From Carallia brachiata (Eukaryota; Streptophyta; Magnoliopsida; Malpighiales; Rhizophoraceae), in the NCBI GenBank assembly GCA_021464245.1, contig JADCRB010000007.1, positions 2,294,532 through 2,358,531 of the forward strand: 64,000 nucleotides of DNA, in the 5' to 3' direction. Position numbers and translations under genes: made by a program. Positions 1 to 11,027 of this stretch are shown here, piece by piece. Numbering within the stretch: the first letter of the stretch is position 1; each line of letters opens with the position of its first letter. The notes beneath the pieces are model-generated. The model was not told where the DNA came from. It saw only the letters and a program-made list of their open reading frames with translations, and did not search any database.

Positions 1-1069
1 GTAGAGCTCCAATTTGCAAGAAGGAGCAAAAGAAGGGTTTAAAATGCATTTGACTTTCTATGTGGCTATTTATGGTGGTACGTGGTTGAGGGTCATCTGG
101 TAGTCTACATCCAATTGGTGCACATTTAAGGGCACTTTCAACATGGACCTCTTAAGTGCACCTTGACTTTTTTTTTTTTTTTTTTTCTAAGATAGTTGAT
201 GGAGTAAGGGCTTTCTCTGGTCGGTAACCCTACTTAGTTCAATCTGATCGATTTTTGAGGTGAGAGAGATAAAAGTTTACAAAATTAAAATATTGGGTTA
301 CATTATAACGAATATAATTAATGATAAGATAAGAACTATGTAATGAACAGTTATAATAGTGCAATATTTTACCCACATCTAGCTTGAGTCAAAAGCTCAT
401 CTCTAGTAAATGGCCACATAACATGATTGCTTTTTATTTCCGATTCTGGTTGTCATAAAAGATGAACCTAATAAAGTTAAAGCTAATCCAACTCTCCAAT
501 GGCGTTGCCTTCCACTTAAAATGGAAATTGGGATGCTTTTGTCGTCTTTTTAACAAACAAAAACTTCGCCGTCTTTATTCTACAACATGCAAAGGAAAGT
601 GAAACGTGCAACGCATAATTCTAATCTCAAGGTTATTCGTTGATGCTGTTTTCATCTAATACATATTTTTCTAAGACAAGAAAGCATCTTGATTTTAATG
701 TACGAGTATTTGGAGTATTTTTTAGCTTCCGGGGGAGAGAAGGTGAAACTATTTTGAAATTAACTAACTAACGCTTGCCTTATAAAAAATCGATGTAACT
801 GTTTCCTCAATTTAATTATAAAGGCCTTAGTTAGCATAATTGATTCCGATAGAAAGTCTTACCTAAAAATTAATAGGTGACGCTAATTTCAAATTTATAG
901 TCAAAAAATGAAAAAATTAGGTGACAAGTCAGTGAGTATGTGCTAACATGACGTAATTTAGTAAAAAAATCTTTAAAAAAAAAAAAATGAACCGTTAGAT
1001 AGATTATTTATCTATCATATACTTCTCACTGTATTGTTATTGTTACGTAGTTAAGTAAACAAAAAAATT

Positions 1070-1077
<8 letters not shown>

Positions 1078-1104
<27 letters not shown>
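1078..1104. repeat. TA microsatellite
   Basis: Uninterrupted TA dinucleotide run directly following a short CA run. Confidence 0.95.
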
Positions 1105-1290
1105 CCAAAAAAGAAAATTCCACCGCGTACTTGCTTCTTTCATTCTGTCTCTCTACCGTATCAATGAGTGGCGTAAAAAACAATACTGAAATTTTATTAA
1201 ACTGCAAATGTCTTTCACTTTATTCCACCCCAAAGCAACAAACGCTTTCTAAACCCCCTTTTAACAGAAGTACGGAGAGTTTTGATCATA

Positions 1291-1315
1291 GAGAGAGAGA
1301 GAGAGAGAGAGAGAG
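1291..1315. repeat. GA microsatellite
   Basis: About twelve uninterrupted GA units in AT-rich intergenic DNA. Confidence 0.95.
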
Positions 1316-3607
1316 CTGGAGAGTGGCTCGAAGCTCCCGCGTTAAATATAAAGCTTAATGTTTTTTCGTAAGTTGTAATGCCGTAAGAGGCAAAATGGAG
1401 GAGGTGGCTTAATCGGCCAGCCGAGCTTCAGTTACATAAACTGATGCATTTATTAAAGGCTCTGTAGGAAACTGCATTTAGTTACATATCTAAGTTTAAA
1501 TTTAAAATTTATTCATTAGACGAATCAAACATGATTAACTCTGAATCGTTAAGGCTGTGAAAAGATTGACAATAAGTTCATCAATAATATTGGTAGACTC
1601 AATTAATTTACTATTTTATTAGTTGAAAAGGAAAGAAGAAATAAATTAACATGTAAGTACAGTTAAAAAATTTATATATAATATAAATATTAACATTTTA
1701 AATAAGACGTAGAGATAAGACGTGATATCTAAAAAATTTATTAAGTGTTATTTATTTGTTCTTTCAAGCAATCGATCTTAAATTTTACACATAACATAAT
1801 AAAATCTATTTTCAACTAAATAGAGGTGTGCTTACTTCAACTCAAATTTATTTATTTTTTTAGGCTTATTTACTAAACTATATCATAACCAATTTTTTGC
1901 AGGTTTGATTATAAAATAGATGAAATATGAATGATCATATGCCAAAATTTCACTCAGGCTGACTGGTTCACAGTCCTGCGGGAAGTATCGACTCTGTGGT
2001 AGTTGTAAAGCAGCGGTCGGCATGTGCGCAATGCGCTTCGGTGGCCACAACAAACCACATCAAACGTTCGGTGACGAAAATAGAGAGAGACAGAGATAGA
2101 GCTCATCTGGAGCCGACAACACACCTTCCCTTCCTCGTCTATAAACCAACAATAGAGGCTCCCCAATGGGGCCCTCCACGTACATTAACCTCATTCGATG
2201 ACGGTGAACGGGACCCACATTCAATGGCATCTGCCATTGATCATTTTAAGATGCCTATATTCCCCTCTTCACCACTTGCTTAGGTCTAATTGGTTATTTA
2301 GATTGTAAAAAAGGGTTCATTGATAATTGTCACCTTACAAACAACACAACAGTCTGATTAATGTTGTGACGAAATGGGTGATAATATTCGCATTCAATTG
2401 TCTCGGGAAGTTCGTTTGCAAGTCCAGACCCATTAAATTTACTTTCGACTTTTATCCACTAATTAACTTTTTTAATTCTTGTGATCGACAAAATAACGAA
2501 CACTGTCAAAAAAGAGAAAAAAAAACAGAACAAAAGCCAAATATTGAGATCAAGGTTAAAATATTCACGATGTCATAAAAATAAAAAAAAAGGTTAAAAG
2601 ATTCACAATATTTTTTTTTAACTTCGATGATATATAAACATTAGTAGCTAACAGCTACTAAAGAAAGACGCGAGTCTTTTTTTTTTAGTCACCAAGACAC
2701 GAGTCATTTGATGTTATGCAATAAAAACTTTGTACCTCACCAACTTTGGTGGGTGTAAAATGAAGCTAGAATTTAAATTCTTAAGAATTTTTATAAAATA
2801 ACAGTTTAATAATAATTTTTTATATTTAAATTTTTTTATTGACATCAATCGCTTATTAAAAAAAGATTTATGTCAAATATCTAATATATAATATTAAATT
2901 TTAAATTTATTAATATTAAAATTAAACGTGAAGAAAATCTACTCAAACTTATCAAGGATTAAATAATAAATATGTTTTATGAAGATATTTAAATAAGTAC
3001 AAAATGATAAAAAAATTTAACTGAATTTATAGGTATAGTAATTGATATACTTATAAATATTTTTTTTTGACATAAAATAAGATATTTTTCAGATTCTCTC
3101 TCTCTTGCGTTTAGCTCCAAACATTTAATCCTTAAAAATGTAAGAAAACGAAATATCTTTAAATATCAATATTTACACGAGGACCAATGAACCATAGCGC
3201 AGTAGCCAACTAAGTTTTTTCACGTGGAGCTTCCGTGTATAGTAGGTGATGGCTAAACACAACAAATTCAATTCAATTATGGCTTTGCGAACGACCCCAT
3301 TTTAGTCCACTACCAAAAAGATTAATTAATGAAAAACTGAATTTTTTTGTCCTTTTATTAGCAGTTTTATTACACCTTCCCCCGGAACCTTTTCAACCGT
3401 CGTTTTCAACCTTTTTCGCCCGTTGTCCATCGTCCATGGCCGACCGGTACCACACCAACTCTCGTTTTCATTCGTGCCACGTCACGAGTCTCAACATTTG
3501 CCATCTCATCAATTGGGCCCCACGAGTCCTCCCAATATACATGGAATGGAACCCCCACCCCACAAGCCCAAAAAAAACCCCTCCCACCGTCACGCCTGCC
3601 CTACGGT

Positions 3608-3608
<1 letters not shown>

Positions 3609-3639
<31 letters not shown>
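3609..3639 (+). repeat. CT-rich microsatellite in the ALKBH10 leader
   Basis: Pyrimidine dinucleotide run with one interruption, about 140-170 bases upstream of the ALKBH10 start codon. CT/GA tracts in plant 5' leaders are common and can influence expression. Whether this one lies in the transcript is inferred from position only. Confidence 0.8.
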
Positions 3640-3778
3640 AATCAAACGCTGTCCCGTTTTCTTGCCGATATCTCGGCCGGTTGGTAACATAGAAACCCCG
3701 ATATTTCGGAGTCCGAAACAGCCAGGTTCGACGTGAACAAACGCTTGGCATATAGAATTTTGAAGAAATCTCTCCGTG

Positions 3779-6700
3779 ATGCCGATGGCGGCTGAGCCAG
3801 CGTCACCCAAGGATCGAGCTCCTCCGGTGGGGCCCGCAGTGGTTCCCATTCAAGCTCCTCCTCCGATGATGGTGGCGGATGCATTCGCGAAGGACGCGAT
3901 CCTATCCTGGTTTCGCGGGGAGTTCGCTGCGGCTAACGCGATAATCGATGCTCTCTGCGGCCACATCGCTCAGCTCGGCGGCGGCCCAGCGGCAGCATCG
4001 GAGTACGATTCTGTGTTCGCCGCCATACATCGTAGGAGGCTGAACTGGATCCCGGTGCTCCAGATGCAGAAGTACCACTCCATAGCTGACGTGGCGGTGG
4101 AGCTGAGACGCGTGGCGGAGAGGAAAATGGAGGAGAACGTCAAATGGAGCGGCGAAAAGAAGAGTAACGAGGTGGTGGTGGAGGTTTCACCGGATGAAAA
4201 CGGGAAAGACGGCGGCAAAGCGACGGAATGCATAGGGAATGGTACCTCCGGAGACGGCGGCGAGGAGATTCCTAAACAGGAGGATTCGCCCGATAGCGAG
4301 ATTACTGATTCAGGTAGACGCATAGCCTTCCTCTCCCTCCTTACGTTTAACCATTGCCTGGAAAGTTTCTCTGGTGTGATTATTTTGATTAGTAACCGCT
4401 AAAGATTCAACCTTTCGACGATTTTGTGCTTGTTCCTGAAAATCCCGACCAAGAATTGGTCAACAAAGTTGAAAAAGATGGCAATTCCGGTAACTTTGCG
4501 AAGCAAACTGGGAATTCTGGCTTGGTTCTGGTGTTTCTTCTTCCTGTTATGTTTTTGGATTTATAACCCGAAAGGTTTGAATAATTATAGTTTGTTGCCA
4601 GAAAAAATTTGCTTTTTTTTTTTTTTTTAATGTACATGGCTTGAAAGCTTGCATGCTTTCTCTTGGGAGGCAAATGAATTAAATTAACGTTGTTTTATTG
4701 TTTTGCAATACATTCTTTTCTCTCACTCTTTTTTTTTAGAAAAAAATTGCTAATATATTTTTAAAGTGCAAAAGAAATAATTTTTCGTCCGTTTTCCCAG
4801 GAAGCAAACAGAACTATGTTTTTCTCCATGATCCGAGATTGAAACAGCTGTTGAAAACTTCTCTATTTTTTGAAAGAGAAAATCAATAACTTTTCTATCT
4901 TTCTATTTTTCTGACTTTTCGGATTTGTTTTGACCAATTTCCCATAAACCAAATTTAAAAAAAAAAAAACAAAGCCACAGGATTATGTTATAATCTATTG
5001 TTGTTGACAGTTGACACATGGCATACATATAGTCATACATGTTATATATCTTTTTTATTCATATTATTTCTTACATATAAAATAATAGAAAAAAAATATT
5101 TTAATTAAATTGTAATTATTTAATTTTAAATTTTGTCCTCTTTATTAATAAAAAAGTTTAAAAAAATGATGGGGTTAATATTTTTATTTCTCGAGGCTTT
5201 AATTTGGGGTTGTGGGGGGGGGGGGGTGTTTGAGTTTGAGTTAATCGAGGTGAGATTGCTTGTCTGCATCCGGTGTTACAGTTAGTTTCGGGAGTTGCGA
5301 ACAGCCCCCTAGAGGCGTGGACATGTGTACAATGATTTTATTGCAAGTGTCGCGTGGTGCGATCCGTCTGATCTGATCTTCAGTTGACGTCCTCCGTGCG
5401 ATCTGTTGGGCCATCTTGGGTGTTGGGTCGTTGAGCTTTTTGACATATTTAACCTTTTCTCTTTTTTTTTTTTTTTTTTTGGCTAATGCCAATGTTTGTT
5501 AATGTTCGGCGGACTGCTTGACCGGCACAAGGTGGTGCCGGATCAAGTCCGTGCTTATAGTATGGACCACCCGATGATGGTGGACAAAAGTTTTGTTTGG
5601 GTGGCAGGATAACCGAATTCAACATTCGGATCTTTGGACGGCGCTGTCCCGTGCTCTTTTTTTTTTATAATTAAATGATATCAATTGAAGTAATTGAACT
5701 TTTTAATCCATTAGTCTGCTCCTGATTTCTTATGGCCTTCATTATTGGCCTGGCCCCGAATAATTGGTACCATTATGGTGCAATTCTTGGACAGTGACAA
5801 CAAGAATTTTCCAACCATTACGAAAGAAACAAAGGTGGCTGTTGACTAAGAGGAAAAAAATATATATAAAATACGAATAATTGAGCTTGGATTTATTTGT
5901 GGGTCCTTGTAATCCTGTTGATTGGTGGGTAGTTGATTATAATATAGACAGTAAAATTCTCTTAGATGGAATTCGTAGCAAAATTCACAAGAACTGTAGA
6001 TGGAATTGTTTTGGGCATAGAATTGTGTTAAATTTATCATTACAAGAAATAACAAAAACTTTGGAATGTTATAATAATTGCTTGGAATTCGTAGATGGAC
6101 CTTTTTGGTGAACAAATTTCTTCAGATGCTTGCCAGAGATTAGTGTTCTGAAATTTTTGGCTGCCATCGCCCTGGTCTTCAATCAAGTCTCGCGTTCTTA
6201 TCAATTTGTGACAATATTTTGAAGTTGCTAATTATTGCAAGATAAGGAACCAAGCTATGAAATTCTTAGTTGCATGGCTCTGCAAACCATAAGTCCTCGA
6301 TTGGTATGATCATAAACAGAATATTCTAAAAATGCAATGCATTTAGAGATGTTATATTTTTCTTTTCTTTTCTGTCGATATCGTCCGATGTGTCTGTGCT
6401 TGTCAAACTTATGACTTAATAAGTTCAGCGAGCAGGCTAATCTACTACTGTAATAGACTCCTTTCCTTCAGCATTTCTTCTAGGACCATGGTTCTAGCAA
6501 CATTTCATATTTTGGTGATGCAGGATCTCAAGAAGTGCTGCCGAGCGGGAACAATGCCAACATATGTTTCAACCATGAAGACTGCACTACACGTGCTGAT
6601 CAAATCAAGTTGACAAAAGGTTTCGTGGCCAAGGAGCAAGTGAAGGGGCATCCCGTGAGCTCCTCCTTTGAATTTAATCTCTTTTTTTTCTTATATTAGA

Positions 6701-8688
6701 CAACTCTGAAATTAGATTCTCTACAGTATATGCTATCAAACCATTACTGATTGAGATAATGACTGGCAGGTGAATGTCGTCAAAGGTTTAAAGTTATATG
6801 AGGATGTCTTCACTGACTCAGAACTATCTAAGTTGAGAGATTTTATTAATGAACTTCGGGTTGCTGGCCAGAATGGGGAACTCTCGGGTGACATTTCTGT
6901 CTGTTTTATGATTGATGCTTAAACGGATTTCGTATTTCTGTGGGTTTTTTTTTTTCTGGTTGAAGTAAATTTTTTGAAGGTTCTTGTTCTAATGTAGTGT
7001 CTCTGCATTACATTTGCATATCACGACCATTTTCTTCAACGTCTCCTGCTCCTTCAAGCTGTTTCCTTCTTAAGATGTTGGTTCTTTTACATGCAATCTG
7101 AAAATGGAAAAGCTTGTCTTTACGAGCAAGATACATGTCAAGTTGAAGTGCTTATCTGCAACAACTAAGTGAATCTACTTAAATATTGAATATAGGCGAC
7201 ACTTTTATTTTATTCAACAAGCAGATGAAGGGAAACAAGAGAGAGCTGATTCAGTTTGGCGTTCCAATTTTTGGACGCATAAAAGAGGAAGCTACAAGTA
7301 ACAACCAAACAGGTAAGTTACTACCTTATCTTGTAGAGAGATGTGTTTTACAACTCGAATTTCCTGTTATTCACTTGAAATACTCCCCCCCCCCCCCACC
7401 TCCCCTCCCTCTGTCTTCAGTCTAGATCTTAGTTTTCACGATAGCTGCTAAAATGTAAAATGTCAGGGTAGGTTTCTGATTTAGTTTTCAATCTTGGTAG
7501 GTAGTACAGAACCAATTCCAGCCCTTCTTCAAGGTGTCATTGATCACTTGGTTCAGTGGAAACTGATACCAGAATATAAAAAACCAAATGGTTGCATCAT
7601 CCACTTCTTTGATGAGGTATTACTTGTTTTGCTGGATCAACATGTTAGACTCTCAATGTGGCCTGCATGTTGAAGAGCAAATCATAGCTTCTGATTTCTA
7701 TTGTAAACCTTGATTTTGCATCCTTATTTACTTCATACTTCGAGTGTATGACCCTTTTTTTTGGCTATTTAATATTTTTATATGCCTTTTGATGCAGGAG
7801 GAATACTCTCAACCTTTTCTAAAGCCACCCCATTTGGATCAACCAGTCTCTACTCTTCTGCTTTCTGAATCAACTATGGTTTTTGGACGTGCTCTTGTCA
7901 ATGATAGCGATGGGAATTATAGAGGTCCACTCATGCTGTCGCTGAAAGAAGGGTACGCCTGCATAACTTCTATGACTCGTATTTACCTATTTTTCAGTTA
8001 TAGGGCCACAAACTCATGAATGGTAGAGCAAAACCTAGAAGCTATATTGACAATCAAATTATTCTCCAAACTTCTTTGGAAAGAGCAGGTCTATCTTGCA
8101 GCATTCAAGTCAGGGTAGTCATATTTCCTGAAATCGATGTGTTTCTCGTGGAAATATATAGTGAAGATGAATTATGACAGGATTCTGGAAAAATCTTACA
8201 GGTCTATGTTGGTAATGAGGGGAAACAGTGCTGACATGGCAAGGCATGTTATATGCCCATCTCCAAACAAAAGGGCCAGCATCACATTCTTCAGAGTACG
8301 CCCAGAATCCAATCAAGGCATGTCGCCACCAATGAGTCCAACTGCTGGTGCCACGCCTCTGTGGCAACCAGGCATTGGAAGCCCATATGGAATGCCAAAT
8401 GGAGCTCTCAGTGGCTGTGATACAATGGACACAACGTCCAAATGGGGAGTCCTCCATGCGCCAGTCGTCATGCTTGCTGCCCCAATGTGTCCTATGGTGT
8501 TGAGTCCCAAAAGAATGCCCCACGATGGTACAGGAGTTTTCTTGCCTTGGACCATACGATCAAGAAAACCTGCTAAGCATCTTCCACCTCGTGCCCAAAA
8601 GGGGCGCCTTCTTACATTGCGTTCTCCAGTTGAAACACATGTTGCAGATTCTGTTTCGGAGACAGCTATCATTCGGGAAGGAAAATGA
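3779..8688 (+). CDS. ALKBH10: ALKBH10-type RNA N6-methyladenosine demethylase (2OG-Fe(II) dioxygenase)
   Basis: Seven exons can be joined with GT-AG junctions and consistent phases: 3779-4313, 6524-6654, 6770-6887, 7196-7312, 7501-7616, 7798-7952 and 8202-8688. They give 552 residues, close to the roughly 570 of Arabidopsis ALKBH10B. That enzyme removes m6A from mRNA and affects floral timing. The start is the ATG at 3779; a second ATG lies two codons on. The N-terminal 178 residues are a Pro/Ala-rich then charged plant-specific region. The dioxygenase fold follows, with iron ligands read as His351-Leu-Asp353 in the motif PPHLDQP and His406 in MARHV. Arg415 and Arg422 suit 2-oxoglutarate binding. 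The C-terminal 120 residues are rich in Pro, Met and Gly. No frame breaks are seen. The 2.2-kb first intron holds an exon-like stretch and a GC-richer insert, listed separately. Confidence 0.95.
4405..4489 (+). other. Exon-like stretch inside ALKBH10 intron 1
   Basis: Bases 4405-4489 read as a coherent peptide (IQPFDDFVLVPENPDQE and onward) with protein-like composition. They follow exon 1 by 91 bases, a typical plant intron length, and end at a good donor (G|GTAACT) in the same phase as exon 1. Starting at 4403 the exon would be 87 bases and phase-neutral, but the required AG at 4401-4402 reads AA. Using the AG at 4403-4404 instead would break the frame. It may be a lost or alternative exon. 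Confidence 0.4.
5230..5660. other. GC-richer insert in ALKBH10 intron 1, unidentified
   Basis: This block is bounded by a run of 13 G on the left and a poly-T run on the right. Its composition is much less AT-rich than the flanking intron. It holds no convincing open frame. A degenerate transposon is the simplest explanation, but no terminal repeats were identified. Confidence 0.3.
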
Positions 8689-9571
8689 AGATTGCTGTAG
8701 GCAGCCCTTGGGCCAAAACAATGTGAATCAACAGAACATTCAGTTGACTGTGGAAAGATTTCCCATATTGTAAAACAAAAGGCCCAAACTGCTGTAGTTA
8801 GTCCACATTGCTTCGATGTCAATCGCGTTGGTCTCTAGGGGTAGTCGAGCTTCAGGTTTGAGCGGTGTGAAATGGCTCTAAGCAAAGAGCGGAATTTTGT
8901 ATTAACGAAAAGTCAAATGTCTATTTAGTCAGTTTCACAAATAGAAATTTGCATAGCCGAGATACTTCTGCGTACTATTTCAATTTAAGAATATGCGAAT
9001 CAGGAAGTATGAATGGGCTATGCAACAAGTTCTTATGCTTCTAGAGTCGCTCCCTGAAACTGAATCTAACTTGCAGAAAGAACACCCCTTAGAAAGGGGC
9101 ATTCGGTGTAAAATACTAGGACCATGAAGTCGGCCCTGGAAAAAGACTGTAAAAGCAAGATGTGTACCAATTAATCTCCTACAATTAATCTCCTACCATA
9201 ACCTATTCCCACAACTGCAACTGCTATGCTAGTTTCTGAATGCAACGAAAGAAGAGTAGCCAATAACAGAAAGTTGCGGTTAGACAACTAAATCAGCCAA
9301 CGAATTTGTGAGTATACAACGCCCCAGCTCTTTCACTTAAAAGGCTTGTTATTACAATTATAAACACAATTTCTTCAAGTTACAAAGATACATATAGACA
9401 TATTTGCATTTTAAAGTACAGATGAAAAAGGAAAAAGAGAAAAAAAAAAAAAAAAAAAGAGCCTCTTCTCAATCTCCACGACACTTGCATAAACCAATGT
9501 GGAGGATGAAGACAAGAGACAATGCAATGAATTTTAAAGGTAAACAAACATAAAACAGTTGGCGTATTTCT
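8689..9571. other. Convergent 3' region between ALKBH10 and the BSD gene
   Basis: Holds the presumed 3' untranslated regions of ALKBH10 (+) and the BSD-domain gene (-), which converge here. There is a poly-A tract near 9440-9458. No further gene or repeat was recognised. Confidence 0.6.
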
Positions 9572-11027
9572 TCAAGCTTTAGTTGGCTCATCATCATCCT
9601 CAATATCCCAACTCAAATCCTCCTCTTCCTCTGCAGCACTCAGCCGCTTCCGCAAATCAGCCTTGTTTGCACTTCCACCGTGATCCATTTTCTTGTCATC
9701 AATGCTGCTCAGGTCCTCAATCTCATCCCATCCAAGGTCTTCCTCCTCTGGCATCGAGGGATGGCTTGAAACTACCGAAAATTCACTATCTTTACATGAT
9801 TCCCCACTGTCACCCTTCCCTTCCGAACCCGCTTTCTCATCACACGTCAAAACACTATCTCCTGTACTTTTCTCCAAATCAACTTTCTCAGTAGCTACAT
9901 TGCACCCTTCATCAGTTGTCTTCTCTTCCTTTGATCTCATTTTCTCCAAAGATTTATCCTCCCCCTTCTCCTCTTCTTCCTTCATTCTCACAGTTCGCTC
10001 GGACTCTTCAATGGTCATCTTGTCATCAAAACTCTTCCCATTTCGCTCAAATCCTTCATTATCCATCTTCTGAACTTCACCAGTCTCCTCCACCCCATCT
10101 TTCCCATTTCCGGTCGAATCCTCCTGGCTGCCCGACTTCTCATTTCCCTTATTCTCAATCTCATTATTAACTTCGTCTTCCTCTTCCTCCCCCTCGTCCT
10201 CCTCGTCATCATCCTCAACATCCCAGCTCAATTCCTCCTCCTCCTCTTCCCTCGAAATCGCTCGCTTCACAAGCTTAGCTCTCAGCTCCTCGCCTGCTTG
10301 AGCTTATAAACCTTATAGTAATACCTACACCAGAATGTCTCCCATCAACACTATCAGGCACAACTCTTTTGTACATTTTTCCCAACGCACCGTTCTCTTC
10401 CAGCAGGCTCTCAATCTCCTCCCCCTTCTCCTTCGGAACAAACCCTAATTTCCACTTCCCATAATCATCCAAATCCTCCGGCTCCTCGCAATACGTACTC
10501 GCATCCCCTTGAATCGCACGCACCTGAGCGTCAAATCGGCTGTACCTCTTCGAATTGAAGCTGTTTCGGCTAGTAATGTTTTTCTCGTCGTTGTTGTTGT
10601 TGTCGGACGAATCGGATTCGTGATCGAGGGACAGGATCGCATCCTTGCCGTGGGAGATGATCTGGGCCGTGCCTTTCAACACGGAGCTACCAATCTCGTC
10701 AATGGCATGCCCAACGTTCTCTAACGAGCCTTGGGCCACCTCGATCTCCTTCCTCAGACCCGACCCGAATTCCTTCAGATCTCGACGGTAGGTCTCGATC
10801 ACCGATTCCGATTTGATTGTTATGGTTTTGATTAGGCCTCCGAAGCTCCACCCATCGCCGCCGCCAACGAAGCTGGGGCTTGCATCACGGTTAGGATTTT
10901 GCGGTTTTGGCGGGGAGCTGGAGCTGGGATCTGGGTCGGAATGCTCCTTACTTAGTGGGGATTGTGAATCGGATTCGGGTCGTTGGGGATCGGGTTCGTC
11001 TGCAAACACTGATTTGAAAAAATCCAT
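9572..11027 (-). CDS. BSD-domain protein, frame interrupted twice
   Basis: The protein starts with MDFFKSVFADEP, the usual N-terminus of the plant family of small BSD-domain proteins. An in-frame upstream ATG at 11081 is less likely because the homology begins at 11027. The region WSFGGLIKTITIKSESVIETY and the BSD-type segment RFDAQVRAIQ...YGKWKLGF follow, then a long acidic C-terminus with three Trp-acidic repeats (ELSWDVEDD, DLGWDEIED, DLSWDIEDD). The expected sequence RHFWCRYYYKVYKLKQAEELRA is split over three frames. One A is missing near 10334 and one C near 10290 (plus-strand view). With both restored the length is exactly 486 codons with stop; as written translation stops at 10275. The open 232-codon downstream frame argues for a very recent lesion or a sequence error. 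Biochemical role of the family is poorly known. Single exon. Confidence 0.85.

Larger units (their letters stand above)
1..3608. other. Intergenic region and ALKBH10 promoter side
   Basis: No gene is supported here; the short open frames have no family resemblance. The stretch is AT-rich with homopolymer runs (poly-T near 171-186), a TA microsatellite at 1078-1104 and a GA microsatellite at 1291-1315. Bases 1950-2290 and 3180-3780 are clearly richer in G and C than the rest. The second is the proximal promoter and leader of ALKBH10. The first is unexplained and could be an upstream regulatory island or a transposon remnant. Confidence 0.6.

Noticed and set aside
3970..4323. 117-codon minus-strand frame in ALKBH10 exon 1
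   Set aside because: Antisense shadow of a GC-rich coding exon; no family resemblance.
8313..8822. 169-codon and 134-codon minus-strand frames over ALKBH10 exon 7
   Set aside because: Shadows of the real coding exon on the opposite strand.
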